DNA from: Lates calcarifer
Taxonomy: Eukaryota; Chordata; Actinopteri; Centropomidae
DNA length: 64,000 nucleotides
Reading direction: 5' to 3'
NCBI RefSeq assembly: GCF_001640805.2
Contig: NC_066835.1
Coordinates: 21,892,182 to 21,956,181, forward strand
The position numbers and the translations under genes are program-made. The notes under the pieces are model-generated. The model saw nothing but the letters and a program-made list of their open reading frames with translations, had not been told where the DNA came from and made no database searches. Numbering within the stretch: position 1 is the stretch's first letter; each line of letters begins with the position of its first letter. Positions 12,345 to 23,336 of this stretch are shown here, one piece after another.

Positions 12345-12565
12345 CCCCCTCTTTTCCTCCCCCCCACTCCTCCTCCCTCTTTTCTCCTCCCCCTCCTCCT
12401 CCTCCTTCATCCCTTTCTCTCTGCTCTGATTAGGGAAAGGGAGCAGGTCCCACCCCTGGTTCAGACGGGTCTTGTGCAGGTTAACTCTTCGGTCGCCGCC
12501 TCTTCTTTTCCCCTCCCTCCTCCTCCTCCTCCTCCTTCTTCTTCTCCTTCTCCTCCTTTTTTCGC
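12345..12565. repeat. CT-rich low-complexity tracts
   Basis: Pyrimidine tracts of TCC/CTC/TTC blocks at 12,345-12,420 and 12,500-12,565, split by a mixed stretch. The following 100 bp are GC-rich but I find no splice or coding signal I can trust. Confidence 0.8.
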
Positions 12566-15055
12566 CTAAAAACAGTCAACTTTTATCTCCTGCGAGGCTG
12601 GCGGTTTGCTTGTGTTTTCACAGAGGCCCCTGCCAGACCATTTGCGGCATGTAACTGGTGTTTTCGAGGGAGACCCGACGCCACAAAATGGGGCAGAGCT
12701 CGGTGTTGTGAAGAAGGACATGAATCAACCCTTTTCCTCTAATGTTTCATTCAAAAACAGGAGGTGAAAAAAAGCAGAGAAATTAGCGAAGGAGGGGGAA
12801 AAACTCAGAGTTCCACTCGGTTTCCAGCCAGTGAACTTCCAGGAAGGCTGGCTAATGCCCAGATCTGTGAACAAATGGTGTATTACCTAACCCCGGCCAG
12901 CTTTACATGATTTACAGTAGAGTCAGAGGAGGCGGGTGTTTGAGCTCACACTGCCATCTGCTGGAGATAGAGGCAGGAAGAAGAAGACAGACCCCTTCTT
13001 CCCACCACACAGACGTGTCAAAACGCCCCAACATGGCTCCCGAAAATGTCTCTGGCAACCTCATGGGCAAAATCACCCCAAACCAGGCCTCAGTTTACCG
13101 CAGAAAAAGTGCCGAAGTCAGTAAAAGGCAAAGCTCGGCATCTTTAAAGTGACAGGTGAGAAGGTGGACTGAGGTATGCAAAGGCAGCGGTTCAGGACTG
13201 GTTGAGAACAGTATGTTCCCTGGACTGGTTAGACTGGTTTCTATGGTGCTGCTGGTTTCTATGGCGTTTCACCAGGTGCACTTGGCGACGGCGCTGAATA
13301 TCTTGAATGATTCAGGCGGGTCATCAAGGACGGGGGAAAAAAAATAAAATAAATAGTGTCTCAGTGTGGGAATCAAGGCTGAAAAGAAACAAAGCTGCCG
13401 ATGCTGATGTTGTTGTTGTTGTTTACGGAGGAGGAATAAACAATAAACAGCACGAGAGAGAAAAGACACGACAGGGATTTAGAGAAAAGGTGAAGATTTC
13501 TGTTTTGTGTCCAAACAAAAGCTTTAAAGCGAGACGTTTATGAGACGTGACGCAGCTGATTTCAGCTTCCAATATCAATATTTACAAACAACTCGCAGAG
13601 CAGAGGTTAAAAACAGTTTACAGAGCAAAAGTCTCTTCAGCTGTGGTTTGAAACGAATTTCAAGCAAATTCTTTCACTTAAAAACATCATCGGAGAAATA
13701 ACAACATAAAAAGACCTGGAGACGAGAGGAAAAAGGGAATCTGAAGATATTTTTAATTTTTAATAAAAGTATTAATTGTGCAGTAAAAACTGCAATAATT
13801 TGTTAAAAAATCTCAAATCTAAGTGGCGCAAATCTGCACCAGAGTGAAAGTGTTTAGTCTCAGTCGTCCTCTGAATCACACTTTTTTTTTCAGCTTTTCT
13901 GATTCTGAAGAACTTGTTCAACATCTTTAAACACTAAAATCCAGCAGTTTTCTCGAGCTGTCAACAGTTTTCAGAGAAACAGAGCAGAGTAAATGTTCAC
14001 ACTGAAGTCTGTGGATTATTTTTTTAATGGTCGTCTGATCTCGGAACAGAAAGTAAAAGCAGAGGTTGTTTTTTCTTGTTATTTGGATGAACTGAGCCTT
14101 TAAATTTAAATCCTAACTTATGTAGTTTCATGTTTTATAATGACTTTTCCTCCCTTTTCATTGTTTTTGTTGTGAGGATCTTCAGGTGCATGTCTGAGCT
14201 CGTTTCTGTTTCAGTGCAGCTTCAGGTTTTTCAGCTGAAAATGTGTCAATTAAAAGCAGAAGAGAGCAGACAGGACCTGATTTGATTGATCAGTGATCGG
14301 CTGATCAGTGATACTGTCTCTCCTGCTCCTGACAGCCTGACACTGCACATCTACTCTGTGTTAAAACTCTGTTCTGTTTCTCTTTCAGACGAGGACAGAG
14401 ACACTGAAACCTGCGTCCAGAACCGGAGTTTCAGGTGAACTGGACCTGAGCTCGTCTCTGTCAGGTAATTACACAAAAGCATGTGGGCTCTATGAGCAAA
14501 TGTCAAAACCAGTGCTGAGTTATTGATTAAATGTTTTGATAGTAGTGCAGCGAGTAGAGTGTAGAGTATAAAGTTCAGTATTTCTCTCTATAGTGTGGTG
14601 AAGTTTAGATCAGTTAACGAATCAGTTGGTGACACAAAATAAATCAGTAACAAATTCTCTGGTTCCACTGATTAAATATGAGGATTTGCTGGTTTTATTT
14701 ATTCAATATCAGCTGAATATTTTTGGGCTGTTGGTCGAACAAAATGAGACATTTGACAATTTTCGTCATGAAAACTATTTAAAATGTTTATTGATCTGAA
14801 CTTTATTTCTTTCATTAATTGTAAAATGTGGTGAAATTGCCATAAAGATTTCTCAGGGTGACATTTAAAGACCAAATTTGGTCTGAATGTTCAGATCTAC
14901 GAAGCTTAAACCAGAGAAAGTTTGGTATTTGTGTCAGATAAATAACTTAAACGATCGTTCCCAATATCAAGTCATTGCGATTGATTTTCTGTTGATCAAT
15001 CCTGGTATTCGTGAACCTGGGCTTTATTTTCCCATGTTTTTGGGTGTAAACGATT
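12566..15055. other. Non-coding, possibly regulatory
   Basis: Less AT-rich from 12,566 to 13,350, then AT-rich. Short open frames at 12,907-13,543 overlap in several frames without any family match. The possible exon at 14,390 lies here. Confidence 0.4.
14390..14465 (+). other. Possible unassigned exon
   Basis: A strong acceptor (CTGTTTCTCTTTCAG) and a donor (CTGTCAG/GTAATT) bound 76 bases open in one frame. No family recognised and no partner exon found; it may be non-coding or chance. Confidence 0.15.
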
Positions 15056-15325
15056 ACTACCAGACTCCATCGACAAAAACAGTAATTTTACTGAGCAGAA
15101 CACAGGAGCTGCTGGAATACCACTGCCTCCATCTGTTAGTTAGTTTGTGTTGTTGTGTGACTTTCCGTGATGGAAGAAGTAATCAGATACTTTACATATA
15201 AGTAAAAGTACCACACAACAACACAAACAAACTAACAGATGAAGGCAGAGGTGTTCCAGCAGCTCCTGTGTTGAGTGAAGTAAAATTCTTGTTTTTGTCA
15301 ATGGAGTCTGGAACTGTTCGTAGTG
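15056..15325. mobile_element. Palindromic MITE family A copy
   Basis: Ends CCAGACTCCATCGACAAAAA and its complement TTTTTGTCAATGGAGTCTGG. Each half carries AGGAGCTGCTGGAATACCAC and CTCCATCTGTTAGTTAG (or complement). The centre has AATCAGATACTTTACAT. Whole element folds into a long hairpin. Confidence 0.75.
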
Positions 15326-16424
15326 GCCAGGGACACAGATTCCAAGGATTTTTGTCCTACACCTAAAAACATGGGAAAATCAGGACAAAACAAAAGGCAG
15401 CATCCGAATCAAATCTGTTTTTTCACTTTTTATTTTTTTTGCTTGCAGACAAAAAAAGATATCCATGAAGTCCAGATATAATAAATAAATTAACTACTAA
15501 AAACTGTTGGCTATTAAAGCAATTTAAAGAATGGCAGAAAGGCTTAACTTTGCAAAATTACAGAGCTTGTATAAGGATCCCACGTCGCTGATGAAATCAT
15601 TAAAAAAAAGAAGTAAATCAACGAGATTTTACAGTTCACCGCTCTACCCACTGATTGTTCTGTGACATTTGCATATCCTAACTACATGGTTCAGTAAACA
15701 CAGGAAGAAAGAGCAGAGAAAAGCAAAATAAAAGCTTATTTTGTCTTTTTTTTTTTCCCCCAAAACGTATGAAAAGTTAAAAAGTTCCCGCAGGAACTGA
15801 GCCAAGTGCTTGTGGTTTCTTGTCCCTAAAATATTGTCTGTAATTCTTGTGAAAAACCTGAAAGTTACTGTTAACTAGTTCACCCGTATTGGAGCAAATA
15901 AATGCACTAATAACTATGTCTTTTTTTTTTCCTCTCTCTCTTTAAAGTGATTCACTTACTTTGGCGAGGACAATAAAGAAACGCCATCTGAAAGACATAA
16001 TTATTACTGTGTACTCGTATTTTCATGCATACAGTATTGAAATCTCTAGAAAAAGAAGAACTGTCGTAAAGTGTAAATGTCACAATCTTACCGAGTTTGT
16101 AGCTTAACTGACTGAGGTAAAGTTGCCTGTTTCCTGAAGTAGAGCAAACATGCCTTTGTTTTTTTTTTTTGTTTTGTTTTTTTTTTGTTGTTGTTGTTTT
16201 TTCCTCTTTTGGACAAGGACACAAACAGTATTTGGGTTCAAATCCCGTTCAAGTCGATCAACTCTGACAAAATCTGCAAAAAAAAAAGAAAGAAAAGAAA
16301 AAAAGACGACTTGTGTCTAAACTGCCTGACGACATGTGACTGAGAAGTTGAACCTGAAACCTCCCACACAACCGACACAGAAGGATCCAAAACCTAAACA
16401 GTCTGATTTTAGAGCTGGATGTTA
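15326..16424. other. Non-coding with T and A runs
   Basis: Several homopolymer runs (15,750, 15,920, 16,160, 16,280). No gene seen. Confidence 0.5.
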
Positions 16425-17587
16425 AAGGAAAAATCCACCATATAAAAGATTTTGAAATTTATTTCGTACTGTTAAACCCCGTTTCTCTCTCTCTGTTCTT
16501 TCACCAGACATCCTACGTTTCCCACAATGCCTTTCAACGAGCTTTGGATGACCCTTGAACTTGCTGCTGACAGGAAATGCGGTATGTTGTATAAAAGACT
16601 GTTGACAGGAAACTTGAAACTGAGCAAATCAAATTAATTCAAATTAGCATTTATTAAATCTATTATTACTCATTATTATATGTAAAGTTTTTTGAGTTTT
16701 ATAATTTGTGCAGAAAAGAGACTAAGTAACATAGATAACAGCTGTACGTTCACTGTCTTAAAATGGACGACATGGCGAGTGACGCCAAAACATCTGAGCC
16801 GCCCCCTGGTGGCTGGCTGCAGTATAGCAGCAGATCACACATGAGCCAAACAAAAAACTGAGAAAACATGCCAATGTTGTGTGTTCAAGTTTTTACTTAT
16901 AAGTTTGGTTTTAATTTTTGTAGTCCAACCCTGAAGTTAGCATCATCCTGGTTCCCTCCACAAAAAGGATCAGTTTCTTAACTCCGCCGACAACCTCTGT
17001 AGTCTCATTTAGACACTCGTTAGCAACCGCCTTTTTTAAGACACGTAAAAGCTTCAAACATCAGGAGTGGGGGATTTACTTACCGATTTTATATCAGAGT
17101 GTATAACCTGAAAATGTCTTGAGCTTGTGTTAAAACCACAGACCTTATTTCAGACATTTAACCAGAAACACACTGACTTTGGGACGAGGGAACAGGAAGT
17201 GCTAACATGCTAACTTACGTCCTGGTTTTAGGACTCATTCCTGCACCACTCTTCACCAGAAACAAAGATGGCTGCGCTCATATCCAGGATGTTTTGGCTT
17301 CATTTTCGCAAGAAAATAAAGACGCGTCGGCCATCTTTATTTACAGTCACTGTTCATGATGGTCTCAAACTTTAACCATTTACGGCAGCGTATATGTTGA
17401 TCATATATGTTGGGAGAAATATCCAGTTTTAAATTAACAACCATCCATTGTATACTTTATTTTAGCTGCATTGTGGGTAATTTAAGTCCACTTTCTAGGC
17501 TATAACTCTGATTAGACATTTTAATACCTCTCAAATGCACCAGTTGTTGTAATAATGAGTTTTGAAGTGGATTTTCCCTTTAAGTGC
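16425..17587. mobile_element. Foldback element (~1.16 kb) with terminal inverted repeats
   Basis: Left end TTAAAGGAAAAATCCACCAT and right end GTGGATTTTCCCTTTAA are inverted copies. An inner pair is CCCACAATGCC (16,519) and GCATTGTGGGTAA (17,468). The interior holds no transposase frame, so it is non-autonomous. Confidence 0.5.
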
Positions 17588-19792
17588 TTTTCTGTTCTCT
17601 CATTTTTCTTCCATCCTTCAGCGATTTGTGTGTTTGGAGGTAAAATCAGACTGAATTGATGTCATTGAAACTGAATGGACCCAAACACCTGCAAACATGG
17701 AAATTATCACTATTTTTCAAAAAGAACTCATAATAGCATAATAACAGAATAATGGATTCAGTTTCCATTGTGTTATATGTCTATCAGACTTTAACAAATC
17801 ACTTGGAAAAAAATACAAAAGAGTTAAAACGTCAATGTGGAATTGATTCCAGCATTAATTTTTCTTTTTTGATTTAAACAAAGAGTTATAAACAGAATGG
17901 CACTAAATTTGAGTTACCTATTCACAAAAAACAATGTGGTTTTAAAAACCTTTTCTTTCAGAAGAGTAAAATGTTTTTATAGTTGGGTTTGGGGAGAGGA
18001 CGTTCCCTTGAGAAAAAGGTTTCATGGTTCCTCTGTTATTCTGAAAAAAGTTATTTTAATAACGAGAAAACCATGCGAGGTCTCACCTCTTAGAAATGTT
18101 TTGGATTTTATTTCCTTTATACAAAGTTTACCTTTAAAATGTTGAAATTTTTTTTGTAAATTTCTGTAAGAAAAAGTGACATAAGGCCAAAATAAAAGCC
18201 CTGTCATCCTCACCAAAATAAAAGCCTTGTTATTTATACAGGAGCAGAGCTGGAACTTACTCTCGTGGCGCCGCCGTTTGGTGAGAGGCATCATCTTTAA
18301 CGTTGAATTGGTCCCCACAGTTTATCAGCCAAAACAAACTTAATCCTGACGCTTTGTCCCTTTTTAATTCAGCTCTGTTGTCTCAGTGCTTCTCAGCTCC
18401 ATCAGGACCCAAAGTTCGTCTCGAAAGCACGAACCCATCGTTTTAGAGTTGTCACGTGATCCGTCTCAGCTGTGGCCTCTGTCTTGAGCTTCCCGCAGCC
18501 GTCTTTGGGTCCCGACCCGCCAGCTGAGAAACACTGACGCATTACCGTCCTCCGTGTCATCTCCACAGTGGGGGAAGCAACGCTAATTCTGTGGAAAAAA
18601 TAAAAAAAAAAGACACGAGCAGAACGTCAGATGAGGACAGAACCGTTTGACGTGTTGTTCGTGATGTTTCCAGCAGCTGCTCAGAAAATGTCACCATCAT
18701 TTTTAAAGATAATTGGCTGCGTGTTAGAAAATGTTGAATCTTTTCATTTTCAGCTAAATGTCCTTTACAAAAATACATTTGTTTAGTTCAGATTCAGATG
18801 ACGCACCATTTAAAATCCCCTATAATGACCGGATTGTTTCCACTGCATCACATTTTCATCTCTGATTTTAAAGCTCAGCACTCGATTTGATGCTTTAATG
18901 AAAGACTTTAGTTGGGGAATCTTTGCTTCCACTAGGCCAAATCTACTTTGACAAATCAGTTCTCAAATTTCTGGATTGGGTACAGCTCAGGAGTTGTGAG
19001 TTGATTTAATTAAATTGAATAACTGATGAAGAAAATTAACCTGGTTAACTGGTTTGAGAAGTCATTTTCATTAGAGCACCAGTTCCACTAAAATAAGTAT
19101 TTTCTGTGCTGGTCAGAGAAAACAAGACGTCACCACGAGCTGACATTTTAAAGATTAAACACCCGACTGAGAAAATTTTCTGTGTTAATTGATAACAACA
19201 ATGTGAAGCTAACAATGATTTTCCACATATTCAAACAGTAACAGCTTTTCCTCAGTGGACTCAGCAGGAGGCGTCTGCAGGATTAAACAAGCTGAATTTA
19301 AACCTCTGTAAAACACAGACAATATCTGCTACTGGGGGCTGGATTTAAAGATTTTAGAAAGAAAAAAAACTTGTTAGATTTTCATTTTACTAATTAAGTT
19401 GCAGAGACTGAACTGGGTTGGTTTTTACAGGTGGGATGGTAAAACTCCAATCCAGGAGATACCTGTGGCCACGTATTGTTTTTCTAATTCCTCAGCACTA
19501 ACAGTTCTGTACCAAAATAAAACTTAGTTACTTTAAATTTCAGAAATAGAGTTTAAGTTTTTAAACTCAAAGCCGCAGATGCTAAATGTCTGAACACAAG
19601 GTGAATGAGAACTCTACCTGATTAAAATTTAAAATTAAAATTGGCAAAACTGTGAAATGAACCAGGAGCTTTATTATCAAAGAATAAATAAGGTGAATCT
19701 GAATTTTAGGTACTTTTGAGTACAAAGAAATCTTAGTCAGCATTAGAGCTGGAGCAGAAGATGAATTAGATGACTAGTTGGAGCTTTGGTTC
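17588..19792. other. Non-coding downstream of zhx1
   Basis: AT-rich; it may include zhx1 3' UTR at its right end if a distal polyA site is used. Nothing else recognised. Confidence 0.5.
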
Positions 19793-19798
19793 TTTATT
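19793..19798 (-). terminator. zhx1: zhx1 polyadenylation signal
   Basis: AATAAA on the minus strand about 65 bases past the zhx1 stop codon. Others occur further down (for example around 19,671), so the 3' UTR length is uncertain. Confidence 0.4.
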
Positions 19799-19861
19799 AC
19801 TTTACTTGGAGTGGATGTCGTGACATTAAAGCCCATTCAGGTGTGCCTCTCACCTGTCTGC

Positions 19862-22800
19862 TCATGTCTGCTCCTCTGCCTGAGGCTGTGATTGGCTGAC
19901 ACCTTCAGATTCCTCCTGAATTGTCTCATCGTCCTCCACCTCCTCTGCATCCTCCTCCTCCTCCTTCTCTTCCTCCTCTTCCTCCTCGTTGCAGTCGTCG
20001 TCTGTGGCCTCCTCTCCTTGTTCCTTCACCTCCATCTCTCCCTCGCTGTCTCCGTGCTCTGCCGCCGCCGCCTCCTCTTCTTCCTCTTCCTCCTCGTCGT
20101 CATCCTCCTCACCCTCCACCTCCACCTCCTCTCCCTCTGCCTCCTCATCGCTGAAGGGCTCCCTGCCCTCCTCCGCTCTCCTGGCGGCCTCGGAGAACCA
20201 GTCCCTCACCTGCTCGTAGCTCATGCTGGACTTTGTCACCAGGTCGTCCAGGTCTTTCTCGCTCAGGGCTCGGTGTTTGAGGTAGTAGTCCTTCAGAAAC
20301 GCCTTACCGGACTTCACCTGCAGGAGGGACAAGGAAAACAAACATCACATTAAAAAGGAAGAAGCCATCAGCAGTAGGTTCAGATAAATGTGGAAAAACA
20401 GACCTTGATGGCAGTGGCACCCTCCTGTGGCGAACGTTTGCAGGGATACGGTCGACGCGTCCTCCTGGACCAACCGCGGAAACGCTTCCTGGACTTCTTC
20501 TGGCTCTTGGCTCCACCGTTCAGCGCCTCGTCCACCTTAAATCCAGTGAATATTTAGAAGATGAGTTCAAGTGACTGAAGAATCAGTTTACAAACAGAAC
20601 CTTTTTTAATCTACCTACGGCTCTATAATAAAAGCATGTTCACCTTCCCGCTCTGGTAGAGGTAGTACCACTTCAGGTTGCTGTTCTTGCAGGCGTAGCG
20701 CGTGTCTCCGAACCAGTTGACGATGTACGTCCTCGGTAAGCCGCTCTCCTCCGCCATCTGGTCGTACTCCTCAGATGTGGGCCACTGTGTGCGGACAAAC
20801 GCCTTCTTCAGGATGTGGAGCTGCTCCGGTGTCTTCTTCATCATCTTCCTGCCAGCGGGAGGAGTCGTCTGCCTCTCCTGAGCCGAGGACGAAGGCACAG
20901 TGGCCGGTTTCGCCTTCTCCAAGTCCCCTCCGTCGACGTCTCCGTCTTTCAGCTGCCCCGCCGAGGGCATTTTCCGCCTCTCGGTGAACCAAGCGTCCAC
21001 CTCGCGTCTTGTCAGCTTCGTCTCCGCTCGCAGCCGACTCAGCTCCTCGTCAGAAGGTGTGTCTGATTTCTGGAAGCTGGCCTCCAGGATGAGCAGCTGC
21101 TCCGGCGTCTTTTCCTTGAACTTCTGCGGCGTGAAGTCAGGGAAGGCGTGGCGGAATTTGACCCGCGGGTAGCTGGTCGAACCGGACGACCCTGGGGCGT
21201 TGGCAGACGTTGGAGAGGAGTCGCTGGCATCGTCGCTGGAGTCGATGACGATGGTGGTAGTGTTGTCACTGTTGTTGCTGTCATTAAGGCTCACGCTGCT
21301 TTGCCTTCCCACTTTGCCTCCGGCCGACACCACCGCTCTGCTGGACGGGGTTTCGCTCAGCAGGACGCCGTGGTGATCCTTTGAGTTCCTCTGGTTGTAG
21401 CGTGTGTCGCTGAACCACTTCTTTATTGCTCGTTTGGAGAGTTTGGTGACCTGCATGAGCCGAGAGATCTCCGCCTCAGTGGCAAACTGCCTCCTGCTGT
21501 AGCTGGCCTTCAGCTCTGCCAGCTGCTCCTTGGACTTCTTCGGTTTCACTGCCCCTGCATCCAAACCGAGCGGCGTGCTGACTGAAGAAGCTGACATCTC
21601 CGTTTTGGATTCTGACGTTGACGGTTCGGCGGCTTTTGGCTGGTTGCCGGGGACGCCCGCCACCGTCAGCGTGATGGGTGAGGCGACCGGCACGGTGCTG
21701 CCGTTACCGGCCACCTGGGTGAGGACGAGGCCCGGCTGCCCGACGATTTGACACGTCTGGAAGATGGACTGCAGGCCGTTGGTGGCAGCGGCGATGTTGG
21801 CGGGGATGACGGTGATGGTCTGAGGGACGGTCTGCACCGTGCCATTAAACTTCTTCCTCCTTGCCTCCTCCACCTGCAGAGAGGAGTTTTAACTTTACTG
21901 ATCCATAGCAAGTAGGATTTATCTCAACTGGGAAACAGGATGAACAAATCAACAGACTCAATCTCCCGATTATAACAGAAACCAAAACCAAGTGCACCAG
22001 AGAGCACTTCACATCTAACTGAAGGACAGTTTACGACCCTCAGAGTGAACCAGACAGAATTCAGCCTGAGGTATGAAATGGCAAAAGCTCAAAACCTACC
22101 AAGAAAATATATATTTTTAAAAAAACATAGGAGAGTGGCTGTAAAGCAATGAAAGCGTGGCACCACTTAAAAAGGTCACATAATCAATAAAGAGATTGTT
22201 GCATCACAGCAGCAAGTCTATAAAAATAAATTTTATGAAGTGATTTGATAAAGTCTGCCAACTTCAGGCAAAGTGCTGGAGTTAATAAAACACAGTCGCT
22301 GCTGCTTGTTTTTAAATTGAGATTTTGGATCAGACAAAATAAAAACCAATGACTTCACAATGTGGTCAGACTCTCGTGGGGTTTAAAAGGTCTGTGATGG
22401 AAGACTGGTTGGTTGGTTTGGTAAATGTATTAAAGAATGTACTTTGTCTGATGTGTGGACAAAAAAAAGACTAAAAACTCTTTCTGCAGGTTTAAATTTA
22501 AGACTTTCTAAGATCTCTTTAATGTCACATAAACTGATGATTAATGCCTCTTTCACCATCATGCCAGCCAAAGTAAGAAAGTGTGATGGAAACGCAGTAG
22601 TGACAATATGGCCGAGAGTTACGTTATCTCAGTATCTCTCCGCAGTACATAACCATAATTCCTAATGATATAATTGATTAAATTAATGCAGCCTGGACTT
22701 GGATAACTGGTATAAAATGGATGGATTTAGCAATTAAAATGATTAAATGATGCTAGAAATGTTGCTATTTGTCAGTACTAGACTCCATTGACAAAAACAG

Positions 22801-23264
22801 GAATTTTAGATGAGCAGACCACAGGCGCTGCTGGAATACCACTGCCTCCATCTGTTAGTGTGTTTGTGTTATTTTAATGTACTTTTACTTCTGTAAAGTA
22901 TCTGAATACTACTTCTGTTACTGAAAGCCACACAATAACACAAACAAACCAACAGATGGAGGCAGTGGTATTCCAGCAGCTCCTGTGTTCTGCTCGGTAA
23001 AACTCCTGTTTTTGTCAAAGGAGTCTGGTAGGGATATATAACAATGTTTCTAGTTAAACTCTTTGATAAAAAGCTCTGTCTCTGTAGGAATCCTATCCAT
23101 AATAATGTTAGACACTTATAACAACAGTCTGAAGGTCGCTCAGCACTTGTTCTATTTTTTTTTTCTATTAAGAGATAAATGTTATGCAGCGTTTTCTGAC
23201 ATTCACAGTCATTAGAAAAACATCATGTGAGGAACAAATGTGTGAAACGCAGTCCTAAAAATGG

Positions 23265-23336
<72 letters not shown>

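Noticed and set aside
16519..16600. Apparent small exon starting ATGCCTTTCAACGAG
   Set aside because: Lies in the inner inverted repeat of the 16.4-17.6 kb foldback element, so splice-like ends are probably chance.
19892..20353. 153-codon plus-strand Leu-rich frame
   Set aside because: Antisense shadow of the zhx1 acidic-tail exon.
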